A DNA stretch of 64,000 nt from Candidatus Rifleibacteriota bacterium (GCA_015233565.1 JADFXM010000005.1:180222-244221), one strand, 5' to 3'. Positions 35,837 through 46,860 are shown, numbered from the stretch's first letter. Numbers and translations are program-made. Notes: generated by a model not told the origin, from the letters alone.

Positions 35837-36319
35837 TTACCAGGTAGCAAAAATTTGTCTGGATTTCGGAATCCAGACCACTTTGTAATCGCGATCTGAT
35901 GCTGAAATTCTAAACCTTATTTTGGCATTCTCAATTGAAAATGGAGCAATATCAAGCTTAGCCGAATGCGAAATTTCAGCTTCTCCAGGAAGAACAAGTT
36001 TACTGAATCTAGCAGTAATTTCCTGGCGCATATTCTTGGGACATTGTTGCCATCTTACAGTTTCTATGCCTTCAAGCGCTGAATCAAGATATTCAACGTT
36101 GTTGAGCAGGGCACTTCCCTTCAAGCAGGTAATCTTGTATTTCAATCTTTCAATGGATTTATCATCTTTTCCACAATCCAATCCAAGAAAATCGAATCGA
36201 AGATGAATTCGCCCTTCAAGAAAAATTGAGGCATTTTCCTTGACCAAGTTTCTGCAAAAACCTATTGGAAGAGCCAGGAAATGAAAGGCAAACAAGAGGA
36301 GGAACACTTTCCTTTTCAT
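35837..36319 (-). CDS. Small exported protein of unknown function
   Basis: ATG 36319 has GGAGG about seven bases upstream, so I prefer it to the longer frame starting 36376. The product has a signal peptide (MKRKVFLLLFAFHFLALPIG) and about 140 mature residues, beta-rich, with two cysteines (LGLDCGKDD and ITCLKG) that could form a disulfide in the periplasm. No family is recognised. It stands alone between a MITE region and a 590-base gap. Confidence 0.6.
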   Translation of the reverse strand: MKRKVFLLLFAFHFLALPIGFCRNLVKENASIFLEGRIHLRFDFLGLDCGKDDKSIERLKYKITCLKGSALLNNVEYLDSALEGIETVRWQQCPKNMRQEITARFSKLVLPGEAEISHSAKLDIAPFSIENAKIRFRISASDRDYKVVWIPKSRQIFATW

Positions 36320-36911
36320 GCATTCCCTCCCATAAGGAATTCCGTGAATTCTCTCACAACATAAATTAAAATGCAAATTGTAAGTGGATTGTTGATCCTA
36401 ACGGACCAAAGCTCGAAAGTAGTTTGGTGATGCCAATTTCCTAAAATTAAAAGCAATTCTTGGTTGGTGTTGTAATTGGCTTGCAGACATATACAAAAAA
36501 AATTTGCTTATCTTTTTTCAGTTTCAATTTTCTCTACAGCACAAATTTCAGATATCCTGATGCGTATTTGAATTGATCAGAAATTCAGAGTTTCCAACCG
36601 GAAATCCACCTGGCACTTTTCACGGAAAAAAGTGTTTATTTATGCTGAAAATTCCTCAAAATTGTGCCAAATGAGTTCCTTCTAAATCAGGAAGTCTGAA
36701 TTTGACATTTTACTCACCGAATTTCTGAATAAATTACCACCAGATTGATTTTTCCTAGAATTTTGTTGAATTCATGATCATTTCAGGAAACAAAATGTAT
36801 TTGTTCCGAAGAATTGTCAGGGAAAATAAATAAAAATGACTGTTTTTATTGATATAATAGTAGCCCTTTTGCCAGGGAGGGATTTCTAAAAATAATTTTT
36901 TTGGGAGAAAA
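36320..36911. other. Long A+T-rich intergenic region
   Basis: I see no gene here. The segment AAGCAATTCTTGGT near 36451 repeats the left end of the element at 17167, but no matching right end is visible. A TATAAT-like box (GATATAAT near 36850) lies about 60 bases before polX and may be part of its promoter, without a good -35. Confidence 0.35.
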
Positions 36912-36914
36912 ATG

Positions 36915-38669
36915 ATGGAAAGCAAAGACCAGCTCGCAACATTATTCGAAGAGATCGCCGAAATTCACGAATTCCTCGGGGAAAATGTTTTTAAAATCCG
37001 AGCGTTCCGAAACGCTGCAAGAACCTTGGAGAATTTTCAGGGGCCTCTCTCCATGATTCTGGAAAATCCACCCCAGGGTTTTGGAAAGGGCCTTCTTGCA
37101 AAAACAGAAGAATTTTTAAGAACCGGAAAAGTTGAGGAATTCGAAACTTTGAGTCCGAATTTTCCATCTTCCTTAAGAGAAGTATTTAAAATTCCCGGAT
37201 TAGGGAGCAAAAAAATCAGAATTCTTCACGATGTCTTAAAAGTGTCATCAGTAGCTGATCTTGAAAAAGCCTGTCTTGAAAATAAAGTCGCAGAAATCAA
37301 GGGATTCGGTGATAAATCACAAAGGATGATATTAGCCGGAATTGAACAAATTAAACAATACTCAGGGCGATTTCTATTTTCTACTGCATCCAAAGTGGCA
37401 GAAGAAGTACTCAGTAAGCTTTCGAAAAAATTTCCAGGTATTTCATTTTCTCTTGCAGGAAGTTTAAGAAGAAAAATGGAAACGGTCAAAGATGCAGATA
37501 TATTGGCCATTTCCGATAGCTCAACAGAAATAATGGAGACATTCGCAAAATTTTCCGAAACTTCGAAAGTGCTTTCTCAAGGAGAAAGCAAAACCTCTAT
37601 AATCCATAACTCAGGTATTCAAATTGACCTTCGGGTTATTCCGACTACAGCATGTGCTACCGGTACTTTGCATTTCACCGGTTCAAAGGAATTCAACACA
37701 AAACTTAGGTCACTAGCTAAAAACCAGGGGAAGCGGCTGAACGAATATGGATTATGGAAAGAAGAAAAAAGTTCTGTCTTTTCTAATGAAGATGAAGTTC
37801 TAAGGGAATTGGGACTGAGCTTTATTCCACCGGAACTGCGTGAAGATCTTGGAGAGGTCGAAGAAGCCCTCAAGGGGAAAACTTTTCAACTTGTCGAAGA
37901 AAAAGATCTCAAGGGTCTTTTGCACATGCATTCCAACTGGTCAGATGGTGAAGAAAGTATTTTATCGATGGCAAATGCTGCAATGAAGCAAGGGTTTGAA
38001 TGGATTGGGATCACGGACCATTCAGAATTTTCACGCATCGCCAACGGAATGGAGCCCGAGAGAGCCAGAAACCAGCACAAAGAAATTGAAGAGTTAAATA
38101 AAAATTTCAGGAATTTCAGAATTTTTAAAGGTGTGGAATGCGATATTCTTCCAAATGGAAATTTAGACTACCCACCTGAACTCCTTTCCAAATACGATTT
38201 CGTTATCATTTCTGCCCACTCCAAAACATCCGACACAGAAAAGATGACTGAAAGACTGCAATGTGCGCTTGAGAATCCATTTTCCGACATATGGGGCCAT
38301 CCTACGAACCGGCTTTTATTAGAACGGGAACCATACCCAATGGATATAGATAAGCTTCTCGATGTGTGCTTGAAGAAAAAAACAATCCTGGAGATAAATG
38401 CTCACCCCAAAAGGCTTGACTTGGATTGGCGAATGATAAGAAAAATTGCCAACCTCGGGCATCTATTTTCAATTGGATGCGATGCTCATGATACCGATGA
38501 GCTTTCCGCTTATAAATTCGGAATTGGAATTGCCCGAAAAGGTGGACTAACAAAAGAACAGATAATAAACTGCCTTTCGGCCGATGAATTCCTTGCGAAA
38601 ATTAAAGCAAGAAAACAATTTTCTGCAAAAGAAATTGGGCTTCATCAAAACGAAACGAAGAAGCATTAA
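36915..38669 (+). CDS. polX: DNA polymerase X family with PHP 3'-5' exonuclease domain
   Basis: Helix-hairpin-helix motifs (EIHEFLGENVFKIRAFRNAA, IPGLGSKKIRILHD) open the protein. The polymerase site is AGSLRRKMETVKDADIL with the paired aspartates and a third Asp in IQIDLRVIP. From about residue 340 the PHP domain begins (LHMHSNWSDGEESI, GITDHSEF, GVECDIL, ISAHS, HPTNRLL, INAHPKRLDLDW, IGCDAHDTDEL), giving the full metal-binding histidine set. Length (about 585 aa) is standard. It fills short gaps in base excision repair. Start is ATG 36915 or 36912, with GGGAG just upstream. Confidence 0.95.
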   Translation: MESKDQLATLFEEIAEIHEFLGENVFKIRAFRNAARTLENFQGPLSMILENPPQGFGKGLLAKTEEFLRTGKVEEFETLSPNFPSSLREVFKIPGLGSKKIRILHDVLKVSSVADLEKACLENKVAEIKGFGDKSQRMILAGIEQIKQYSGRFLFSTASKVAEEVLSKLSKKFPGISFSLAGSLRRKMETVKDADILAISDSSTEIMETFAKFSETSKVLSQGESKTSIIHNSGIQIDLRVIPTTACATGTLHFTGSKEFNTKLRSLAKNQGKRLNEYGLWKEEKSSVFSNEDEVLRELGLSFIPPELREDLGEVEEALKGKTFQLVEEKDLKGLLHMHSNWSDGEESILSMANAAMKQGFEWIGITDHSEFSRIANGMEPERARNQHKEIEELNKNFRNFRIFKGVECDILPNGNLDYPPELLSKYDFVIISAHSKTSDTEKMTERLQCALENPFSDIWGHPTNRLLLEREPYPMDIDKLLDVCLKKKTILEINAHPKRLDLDWRMIRKIANLGHLFSIGCDAHDTDELSAYKFGIGIARKGGLTKEQIINCLSADEFLAKIKARKQFSAKEIGLHQNETKKH

Positions 38670-38750
38670 AAAGCATTCTAAGGGGTCTACAAGACGCAAA
38701 AATGGCCAAATTACGAAAAAAGATCTCAGCAAACTTTAAAGATTAAAAAG

Positions 38751-39851
38751 CTAACTAAAAAGCTGTGTCAATTTATCCTTTACAGTTTCTTTGAATTGAT
38801 TAAAAAAGCTATATGAGATGATCTTCTCATATTGAAGACAACCAACGATTATTCCAGGGTGGAGATTAAAGATGTTTGCAAAATTCAGCAATTGTTTTTT
38901 TGAAATTCTTATTTTTTCGGAAAAGGCCCGCAAAATCTCCGGAATCCTCAACCGCTCGCGCGCAAAGATATCAGCCTGTTGATCTTCGGTGGTTAGCGGT
39001 GCCCCATCTTTATCTAAAACATCCAAAAAGGGACTTTCTTGTTTCAGCTTTTTTTCATGCAATAAAACATGCCCTATTTCATGAGTGATCGTAAACCAAA
39101 AGTTATCGTTTCTATCCAGTCTTCCAGTATAAACAATTACCGGATTGTTCTCTACCCACAGTGCTGCTCCATCTGTATATGTTTTTTCCAGGTGTGGAAG
39201 AAAAAGAAAAAGAACTCCCGCTCTTTTTAGGACCTGAAAAAATTCTTTAATTCCGTTTTCCTTATTGGTAAATTCCGTTACCTTGAGAGCAAGCATTTCT
39301 AATGCCGTTCGATTATAGGAAAACTCCAGAGGGGCTTTCCTAGCTTCATTTTTTACTTTCTGCAGCCAGGCCAACGCAAAATTTGAATTAAATTGAGTAT
39401 ATGCCGGGGATTTTCTAAAACAGACAGATTGGGTTTGTTTTTGAAGAAAGGCAAAATCAATGACCGGGATATTCCAAAATTTCTTTACTTCATCGAAAAT
39501 ATTGGCAGTTTTTTTCCCCAGCCAACCTTTCTTTTGCATTTCACGAATAGGCATGTATTGAAAAATTTGCGCTCTTGCGGCTGGGTCCGGATTTGGCTTA
39601 TCCTTTTCCATTCTTAATCGGTAATGTGCATCCAGTTGCAACCAAAATTCAGGACTCTGTTTGAAAACGCTACTCAATAACTGTGCCATTTCAGCGGTTA
39701 TCCTGATTTTGTTGTTGATAAGCTGACTGAGATGTTTTTCACTGATACCAAGAATCTCAGCCGCATCTTTTTGATTCCAACCATAAAATTCCATATCTTC
39801 TTTTATGCTATCACCCGGCCCAAGGTTTATGAACGGTTGGTGTGTACCCAT
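38751..39851 (-). CDS. HigA-type antitoxin fused to ImmA/IrrE peptidase domain
   Basis: Residues about 10-70 are an XRE/HigA helix-turn-helix (WNQKDAAEILGISEKHLSQLINNK, then ITAEMAQLLSSVF and FWLQLDAHYRL). The C-terminal half has an M78 zinc peptidase motif HEIGHVLLH with a downstream ADIFARERL acidic segment. Such fusions are found in antitoxins and phage-type regulators; the peptidase may cleave a repressor. An ideal AAGGAGG lies before the ATG. It follows the toxin gene by 14 bases on the same strand, the toxin-first order typical of higBA. Confidence 0.9.
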   Translation of the reverse strand: MGTHQPFINLGPGDSIKEDMEFYGWNQKDAAEILGISEKHLSQLINNKIRITAEMAQLLSSVFKQSPEFWLQLDAHYRLRMEKDKPNPDPAARAQIFQYMPIREMQKKGWLGKKTANIFDEVKKFWNIPVIDFAFLQKQTQSVCFRKSPAYTQFNSNFALAWLQKVKNEARKAPLEFSYNRTALEMLALKVTEFTNKENGIKEFFQVLKRAGVLFLFLPHLEKTYTDGAALWVENNPVIVYTGRLDRNDNFWFTITHEIGHVLLHEKKLKQESPFLDVLDKDGAPLTTEDQQADIFARERLRIPEILRAFSEKIRISKKQLLNFANIFNLHPGIIVGCLQYEKIISYSFFNQFKETVKDKLTQLFS

Positions 39852-39865
39852 ATGGTTCCCTCCTT

Positions 39866-40177
39866 TTAGTCTTCGTAATGCTTGGAAATCTTCAAAATGG
39901 AAACTTTTCCAAACGTTCTTTCCCTATCTCGAAAGTCGATTTCGAAAATAAGTCTGTATTGATCATTGATTCGAATAGAAAAACGGTTTTCATATCCATC
40001 CAATGATTCAAACGCCATAGAAGGCGGAATACGCAAGTCGTATATCGTGACTGCGGCTTCAATTCTGTTTACCCGCTCTACAAACTTTTGTGCAAGGCCC
40101 TGGGGCAATCGCAGCTTCTTATCTTGACCAGTTTCGTAAAGTGTTTTAAGATGTTTGTCTGAAAATTCAAATTCCAT
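39866..40177 (-). CDS. HigB/RelE-type toxin
   Basis: The 103-aa protein has the HigB pattern: a short helix pair, LPQGLAQKFVERVNRIEAA, the middle PPSMAFESLDGY, and the beta strands FSIRINDQYRLIFEID ending in KISKHYED. HigB proteins are ribosome-dependent mRNA nucleases. The genetic pairing with the HTH-peptidase gene downstream supports a toxin-antitoxin system. The promoter lies in the very A+T-rich stretch 40190-40250. Confidence 0.88.
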   Translation of the reverse strand: MEFEFSDKHLKTLYETGQDKKLRLPQGLAQKFVERVNRIEAAVTIYDLRIPPSMAFESLDGYENRFSIRINDQYRLIFEIDFRDRERTFGKVSILKISKHYED

Positions 40178-40189
40178 TTTTACCTATTT

Positions 40190-40250
40190 TTAACTTATAT
40201 ATTTATAATATAACATATATTAACTATATTTCAATTTTACTTTATCGGTA
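40190..40250 (-). promoter_or_regulatory. Candidate promoter/operator of the toxin-antitoxin operon
   Basis: This stretch is almost pure A+T with several overlapping TATAT/ATATA palindromes. On the minus strand TTGAAA and TATATT are 16 bases apart. Overlapping palindromes over a promoter are usual for autoregulated antitoxins. Confidence 0.4.
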
Positions 40251-40259
40251 ATTTTTGCT

Positions 40260-40557
40260 GGTATTTTCTTCATGCTTTTTTGATAATATGGCTACCCACG
40301 GGGGATCTTTATTCGTTATGCCCTTTTGCATGCATCATCCCATTCTGGTTTTATAAATGCATAAAATTTTGTCTATTTTTACTGGACCATTCCAAAATCC
40401 TTCTCTCCAAAGCTCGAAATAAAATAGAAGCTTTCCGGAAAACAAAAAACTTCAGAACTCATCTGAAAATTTCCAGCAACTTTCGGTCAATGTCTGGATT
40501 GCCCTGAGAAGCCATTTTCTAAAAATGGGGTTTCTTTTTTTGTGAGAAGGTGAAAAT
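40260..40557 (+). other. Untranslated leader region before the ATPase operon
   Basis: A frame of 75 codons at 40280-40507 has a TTG start without a ribosome-binding site and hydrophobic, Cys/Phe-rich content that does not look real. The stretch contains repeated ATGCAT/GCATGC motifs that may fold. It ends in the terminator above. I read it as non-coding leader, possibly a metabolite- or ion-sensing RNA; the class is not recognisable by eye. Confidence 0.35.
40505..40541 (+). terminator. Intrinsic terminator in the leader of the ATPase operon
   Basis: CCATTTT (40512-40518) pairs with AAAATGG (40522-40528) across a 3-base loop, with partly paired flanks, and is followed by TTTCTTTTTTT. It points toward the ATPase genes, 200 bases before atpD. 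No plus-strand gene lies upstream for it to terminate, so attenuation of the operon is possible. Confidence 0.6.
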
Positions 40558-42145
<1,588 letters not shown>

Positions 42146-42215
42146 CACCAATCATCCTCAACTCAGCTTAAGTTGGCCAGCGAGAGACCAAAAAAAAGCG
42201 GAAGTAGAAGATGGT

Positions 42216-42325
42216 TGCCGAGAAGGTGTGAAAAACATCACATTTCTTTTCCAGCAGGGGGTTCCTGAGCATTGTACTTTTGAGAATCATTGAAATTTAT
42301 CACAGCTTGTGAATGGAGTCGAAAC
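42216..42325. repeat. Dispersed intergenic repeat, copy 1
   Basis: GAAGGTGTGAAAAA, then TTGTACTTT..GA, then TCACAGCTT occur here in the same order and similar spacing as at 57889-58010. Identity is partial. It has no coding frame and lies between atpD and atpC. Confidence 0.45.
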
Positions 42326-42402
42326 GAGCGAGAAATTGGTCTATGTAATTTTGAATTTGACTCATTATTTGAAAATCGGGGTATTAAGGATTCAAGTGAA
42401 AT

Positions 42403-42555
42403 AGAGGATCAGGTCAAACGCACACTTTTGCTTAGATTGCAATAAGTTGAGAATTTTCAAAATGAAACTTTCGGCCCGTTTAAATTGCCAAAATCCGGTC
42501 GCTGAGAAAAGTTGAAGCGATAATGAAATCGAGCAAGCGTTTGTCTTAGAGGGAG
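42403..42555. mobile_element. Degenerate MITE between atpD and atpC
   Basis: CAGGTCAAACGC (42411) and, complemented, AGACAAACGC (ending 42547) are imperfect inverted ends like those of the CAGGG element at 35371. TAGAGG is repeated on both sides (42403-42408 and 42548-42553), matching a worn 8-bp duplication. The ribosome-binding site of atpC (GGGAGG) lies inside or just after the right duplication. Confidence 0.5.
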
Positions 42556-42564
42556 GACAAAAAA

Positions 42565-42957
42565 TTGCATCTGAAAATCCTTTTGCCGTCCAGAGTATTT
42601 TTGGAGACTGACAATGTTTTAATGGTAAAAATTGAAACCAGTGAAGGTTCTGTCGGAATGTTCCCCAATCGTCGGGATTGCGCTATTTCATTGGTTCCGG
42701 GATTACTGACCTATGAAACAAAAGATCAAGGTCGCATCAACATTGCTATAGATGAGGGAATACTGGTTAAAGCCGGACCTGAAGTTCTTATTTCTGTAAG
42801 ACATGCCATGGAAGAAAAAATTGCTGGAGGTTTGCGAGAATCACTGGAAAGAGAATTCAAGGAAATCAGAGATCGAGACCATGATGTAAAAACAGCTTTG
42901 GCAAAACTGGAAAGCGGGTTTGTGCGAAGACTGATGGATGTTTTACAACGTGGGTAA
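42565..42957 (+). CDS. atpC: N-type ATPase epsilon subunit
   Basis: The 130-aa protein starts LKILLPSRVFLE and has the beta-sandwich pattern with VGMFPNRRDCAISLVPGLL, as in the alternate F1 epsilon family, followed by a helical tail. It starts with TTG preceded by GGGAGG. It couples the central stalk to the ring. Its 3' end overlaps atpQ by about 20 bases. The separation from atpD by repeats is unusual. Confidence 0.9.
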   Translation: MHLKILLPSRVFLETDNVLMVKIETSEGSVGMFPNRRDCAISLVPGLLTYETKDQGRINIAIDEGILVKAGPEVLISVRHAMEEKIAGGLRESLEREFKEIRDRDHDVKTALAKLESGFVRRLMDVLQRG

Positions 42958-43288
42958 AAAGACAGAAAAACAGATCGGACATTCGGTGCGATTTACTGAA
43001 AAAATCGGTTCCAGAGAGGAAAGAAGAAAACGTGCTGAGATGCGAAAAAACATTGGAATCTGGCAAGGGCTGGCGATGTTTGGCCGCGTTGGTTGGACAA
43101 TTGTCCTACCCGGTTTGATTGGAGTTTCATTCGGATCATGGATTGATGGAAATTATCCTGGAGTTTACTCTTGGGCGCTAATGCTTTTAGGTGGAGGAAT
43201 CGGCTTTGGATGTATCAACGCATGGCTTTGGCTTTCGAAAGAATACGAGCGCGTTAAAAGGGAAGTAGAGGAGCAAAAGCATGACTGA
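42938..43288 (+). CDS. atpQ: N-type ATPase accessory membrane protein AtpQ (AtpI-like)
   Basis: A basic N-terminus (REERRKRAEMRKN) is followed by two membrane helices (GWTIVLPGLIGVSFGSWI and SWALMLLGGGIGFGCINAWLW), the AtpI-like form typical of AtpQ. Position between epsilon and AtpR supports the name. AtpI-type proteins help assemble the c ring. A GTG at 42950 is another possible start. Overlaps both neighbours. Confidence 0.85.
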   Translation: MFYNVGKKTEKQIGHSVRFTEKIGSREERRKRAEMRKNIGIWQGLAMFGRVGWTIVLPGLIGVSFGSWIDGNYPGVYSWALMLLGGGIGFGCINAWLWLSKEYERVKREVEEQKHD

Positions 43289-43604
43289 ACTGTTAAGATG
43301 TTTTCCTGCATTTGGGTTGGGTGCCGGCGCTTCACTTATCTTTTTTGGTAGCCTCTGGTGGACAATAAAAACAGGGATCTCCCAACGAAAAAAATCTAAT
43401 TTTTTTCTTAAAAGTTTTCTGATTCGAGCAATTGTAGTAGTTGCTTTGTTCTTATGTGTTTGTAGAGGTTCCGGATGCGCCTGGGGTTTCTGTCTTACAG
43501 GTTTCATCGGAACGCGCATTCTGCTGACAAATCTGGTCAAAAGAACAATTTCTCGTGATTTATCAAATCGACCCAGGACAAAGGACGTCAGAAATGCATA
43601 TTAG
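43281..43604 (+). CDS. atpR: N-type ATPase subunit AtpR
   Basis: The small protein has three membrane helices (FGLGAGASLIFFGSLWW, FLIRAIVVVALFLCVC, GFCLTGFIGTRILL) with arginines inside the last two, as in AtpR. AtpR is found only in N-ATPase operons; its arginines are thought to contact the c-ring glutamates during assembly. Start overlaps atpQ, end overlaps atpB. Confidence 0.85.
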   Translation: MTELLRCFPAFGLGAGASLIFFGSLWWTIKTGISQRKKSNFFLKSFLIRAIVVVALFLCVCRGSGCAWGFCLTGFIGTRILLTNLVKRTISRDLSNRPRTKDVRNAY

Positions 43605-44259
43605 CCCTGATAACATCATTTTTTGGCAATACGGCTTTGTCTCATTAAATCTAACCATAGTTACAACCTGGGCGATAATGTTGTTCTTGTCTATGGGCGC
43701 CTGGCTGATAACCAGAAAATTGTCTTCCACCGCACAAATTTCCCGATGGCAGAACTTTCTTGAATCTGTTGTAGAGCTAGCGGTGAAACAATTCAAAGAG
43801 ACCGGAATGCGTAACCCAGAAGAATTTTTGCCGTTTCTGGGAACCTTATTCATTTTTATCGCCACTTCCAATTTTCTTGCGATTTTTCCGTTTTATGAAG
43901 CTCCAACAGGTTCTTTGTCAACTACTTCCGCCCTGGCATTCGGCGTATTTGTCAATGTTCCGTTATACGGAATTTCAGAGCGGGGATTGAAAGCATATCT
44001 GCGCTCGTTTTGCAAACCCACAATCATTATGCTCCCATTTCATGTTATGAGCGAGCTCTCTCGCACTCTTGCACTTGCTGTCAGACTATTTGGAAATGTA
44101 ATGAGTGAAAGCATGGTCGGTGGAATACTGCTAACAATAGCCCCGTTGTTTTTTCCCGTCATAATGAAAGTTCTCGGTTTGTTAACCGGTATGGTACAGG
44201 CATATATATTCAGCATTCTGGCGACTGTTTTCATTGCCGCCGCAATGGGGGAAGAATAA
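43594..44259 (+). CDS. atpB: N-type ATPase subunit a
   Basis: ATG 43594 has AAGGA nine bases upstream and overlaps the atpR stop by eleven bases; a GTG at 43555 is unlikely. The protein carries five or so membrane helices, with the essential stator arginine in ELSRTLALAVRLFGNVMSE and the final AYIFSILATVFIAAAMGE. It forms the ion half-channels beside the c ring in the inner membrane. Confidence 0.93.
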   Translation: MHISPDNIIFWQYGFVSLNLTIVTTWAIMLFLSMGAWLITRKLSSTAQISRWQNFLESVVELAVKQFKETGMRNPEEFLPFLGTLFIFIATSNFLAIFPFYEAPTGSLSTTSALAFGVFVNVPLYGISERGLKAYLRSFCKPTIIMLPFHVMSELSRTLALAVRLFGNVMSESMVGGILLTIAPLFFPVIMKVLGLLTGMVQAYIFSILATVFIAAAMGEE

Positions 44260-44276
44260 AAGAAAAGGAGATCTGC

Positions 44277-44555
44277 ATGGACCCTCTTACTATCATTTCT
44301 GCGGTTTCAATTTTTACGGCAGGCATAACCATGGGATTGGGAAGCCTTGGCCCGGGGATTGGCGAAGGAACTGCTGTGGCCTCAGCACTGACTTCGCTCG
44401 CTCAACAACCGGACGAAGCCTCAACCCTCAGTCGAACCCTATTTATCGGCCTTGCCATGATCGAATCGATGGCCATTTACTGCTTTGTCATTTCGATGAT
44501 CCTGCTTTTTGCAAACCCTTTTTGGAACTACTTTTTGTCGAAGGCAGCACATTGA
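44277..44555 (+). CDS. atpE: N-type ATPase subunit c with two-carboxylate Na+-type site
   Basis: A two-helix hairpin of 92 aa. Helix 1 has GPGIGEGTAV with Glu30 where Na+-type rings often have Gln, and helix 2 has MIESMAIY with Glu63, Ser64 and Tyr68, aligned with the Glu-Ser...Tyr Na+ ligands known from Ilyobacter c rings. Thr of that motif is Met65 here. The polar loop reads AQQPDE, with Gln43 where Arg is usual. AGGAGA stands before the ATG. It builds the rotor ring. Na+ use is inferred from residues, not shown. Confidence 0.93.
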   Translation: MDPLTIISAVSIFTAGITMGLGSLGPGIGEGTAVASALTSLAQQPDEASTLSRTLFIGLAMIESMAIYCFVISMILLFANPFWNYFLSKAAH

Positions 44556-44558
44556 CCC

Positions 44559-45332
44559 ATGTTGATCAATTGGTTTACTGTTTGCGCACAGATTGTCAAT
44601 TTCCTTATTCTGGCATGGTTGTTAAAACGATTTTTATATAAACCAATTCTTGGAGTCATGCAGGAACGCCAGCTTCAAATTTTAACCCAAATTCAGGAGG
44701 CTGAAAAAGCTAAGATTGCAGCTAACGAACAACAGCTTCTTTTGGTCAAAAAAAATGAGGATTTCGAATCTGATAGAAACGAAAAACTAAAAAGCGTCAT
44801 AGCAAAAATTGAAGAGCGAAAAAAACAGATGACTAACGATTTAAGAGCCGAAATCGATGCTCTAAGGGAACGTTGGCGGGAGAATCTCGTACAGGAACAC
44901 GAAGCTTTTGACCGTGAACTTTCAGTGCTTGTTCAGCATGAGTTGTTTGCCATGACAAGAAAGATGTTTTCTGATCTTGCTGATTCGTCGGTTGAAGAGC
45001 GAATTATCGAAGTTTTTTCTCGACGGCTGCAAAAACTTTCTCCGGATGAAAAAGAGAAGTTGATTGGCATACGTCAGAATGACACATCGAATATTGTTAT
45101 TAAAAGCGCATTTGAGCTTTCTGAGGAAGGTCGAAACAAAATTTTCAGTGTTTTCGAAGTCGAAGGAATTAACGCTAAACGCTTTTCTTTTCAGAATTCC
45201 CCTGAAATAATCTGCGGAGTGGAAGCGCTTATTGGGGGCTGCAAAATTTCCTGGACAGCCTTGGAATACACTTTAGGGCTTGAAGAAAAGGTAAGAGCTT
45301 TTATGGAACAGGAAAAACATGGCGAATCATGA
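44559..45332 (+). CDS. atpF: N-type ATPase subunit b with delta-like C-terminal domain
   Basis: One N-terminal membrane helix ([20 protein letters not shown]) and a long charged coiled coil (residues 30-140) are b-subunit features. The last 100 residues ([41 protein letters not shown]) resemble the C-terminal domain of delta/OSCP. The operon has no delta gene, so this b-delta fusion should complete the peripheral stalk. Length of 257 aa fits N-ATPase b subunits. It overlaps atpA by 14 bases. Confidence 0.92.
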   Translation: MLINWFTVCAQIVNFLILAWLLKRFLYKPILGVMQERQLQILTQIQEAEKAKIAANEQQLLLVKKNEDFESDRNEKLKSVIAKIEERKKQMTNDLRAEIDALRERWRENLVQEHEAFDRELSVLVQHELFAMTRKMFSDLADSSVEERIIEVFSRRLQKLSPDEKEKLIGIRQNDTSNIVIKSAFELSEEGRNKIFSVFEVEGINAKRFSFQNSPEIICGVEALIGGCKISWTALEYTLGLEEKVRAFMEQEKHGES

Positions 45333-46860
45333 GCTTAAAAACTCTGAATTGAAGTCGCTCGACAAAATTTTTCGCGCTTTTGAGCTTGTTCGCGGAGAGC
45401 ATTTGCCAGCTATCGTCAGCCGGGAAATAGGTTTGATTAAATCTGTCTCTCCCGGTGTGGTTATGGTTACAGGCCTTCCTGGCGCAGGATCTGAAGAAGT
45501 GATAGGCTTCGAAAACGGCCAGATTGGAATGATTTTCAATCTTGACGAAAATGAAGTTGGTTGTGTCATACTTGGTTCCAGTTCAACTTTGGCGGCTGGA
45601 ATGGAAGCCAAGCGGTTGAACCGCGTTATTGACACTCCGGTAGGCGAAGGGCTACTGGGAAGAGTGATAGACGCAACCGGACTTCCACTTGATGGAAAGG
45701 GAAGCCTGGCTTTCTCTGAAAGAAGGCCGATAGAGCGTGAGGCACCCCCGATCATGAACCGGCTTCCAGTTACAGTTCCTTTGCAAACAGGAATCAAAGT
45801 TGTAGACGCACTGATTCCGATTGGTCGAGGTCAGCGTCAGCTGATTGTCGGAGATCGCCAAACCGGGAAAACATCAATTGCCGTTTCGACTATGATCAAT
45901 CAGCGTGACAAGGGTGTTATATGTATCTATTGCGCAATTGGACAACGTGGTGCTTCTGTTGCCAAGGTGATCGCAGAGCTGAAGGAATCGGGAGCAATGG
46001 AAAACTCCATCGTTGTGGTGGCTGAGGCAGAGAATGGGCCCGGATTACAATATGTCACCCCTTATGCTGCTACCGCAATGGGAGAATATTTTATGGAACG
46101 TGGCTCTGATGTCCTTGTTGTCTTTGACGATCTGGGAAGTCATGCGCGAGCCTATCGTGAGCTTTCATTGGCATTCCGTCGCCCACCGGGCCGTGAAGCT
46201 TTTCCTGGTGATATCTTCTACATCCATTCACGTCTGCTTGAACGGGCAACCCACCTTCGCCAGGAACATGGCGGAGGGTCGCTGACAGCGCTTCCGATCG
46301 TCGAAACCGAAGCACAGAACATTTCCGCATACATTCCCACCAATCTGATTTCGATCACGGATGGGCAGCTATACCTTTCTCCCGTATTATTCCAGAAAGG
46401 CCTGCTTCCTGCTATTGACGTCAGTAAATCCGTCTCCAGAGTAGGCGGAAAAACTCAACTTCCAGCGTATCAGACTGTTTCAGGGGAACTGAAACTCTTC
46501 TATTCACAGTTTGAAGAGCTGGAAATGTTTTCCCGCTTTGGAACAAGGCTTGACGAGCATACAAGAAAGATTATAGCCCACGGGCGTCGGATAAGGCTTT
46601 GCCTGAAGCAATCTTCCAATGATCTTCTTACAGTCCATGAGCAGATGGCAATCTTGCTTGCTTTAACCGGAGGGCTGTTCGATCAGGTTCCTGAAGAGTC
46701 GATGGTTGAAGCCGAACTGGCTGTGCGAAAGATCGTCCCTCAAATCCCGGTTGCCATACGGGACGCTATTGTTTCCAAAATACCACTGGACAAAGCCTCC
46801 AAAGAAGAGATCCTCAAGTTTGCAGGAAAAGCCCTGGAAAGCTTTTGGGAGAAAAAATGA
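45319..46860 (+). CDS. atpA: N-type ATPase alpha subunit
   Basis: Walker A reads GDRQTGKTS, followed by [34 protein letters not shown] and the [13 protein letters not shown] motif with the arginine finger region. It is a normal-length (513 aa) F1 alpha subunit. Start overlaps atpF; the stop overlaps atpG (ATGA). Confidence 0.96.
   Translation: MANHELKNSELKSLDKIFRAFELVRGEHLPAIVSREIGLIKSVSPGVVMVTGLPGAGSEEVIGFENGQIGMIFNLDENEVGCVILGSSSTLAAGMEAKRLNRVIDTPVGEGLLGRVIDATGLPLDGKGSLAFSERRPIEREAPPIMNRLPVTVPLQTGIKVVDALIPIGRGQRQLIVGDRQTGKTSIAVSTMINQRDKGVICIYCAIGQRGASVAKVIAELKESGAMENSIVVVAEAENGPGLQYVTPYAATAMGEYFMERGSDVLVVFDDLGSHARAYRELSLAFRRPPGREAFPGDIFYIHSRLLERATHLRQEHGGGSLTALPIVETEAQNISAYIPTNLISITDGQLYLSPVLFQKGLLPAIDVSKSVSRVGGKTQLPAYQTVSGELKLFYSQFEELEMFSRFGTRLDEHTRKIIAHGRRIRLCLKQSSNDLLTVHEQMAILLALTGGLFDQVPEESMVEAELAVRKIVPQIPVAIRDAIVSKIPLDKASKEEILKFAGKALESFWEKK

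Noticed and set aside
40280..40507. 75-codon frame in the ATPase leader
   Set aside because: TTG start without ribosome-binding site, odd Cys/Phe content; better read as untranslated leader.
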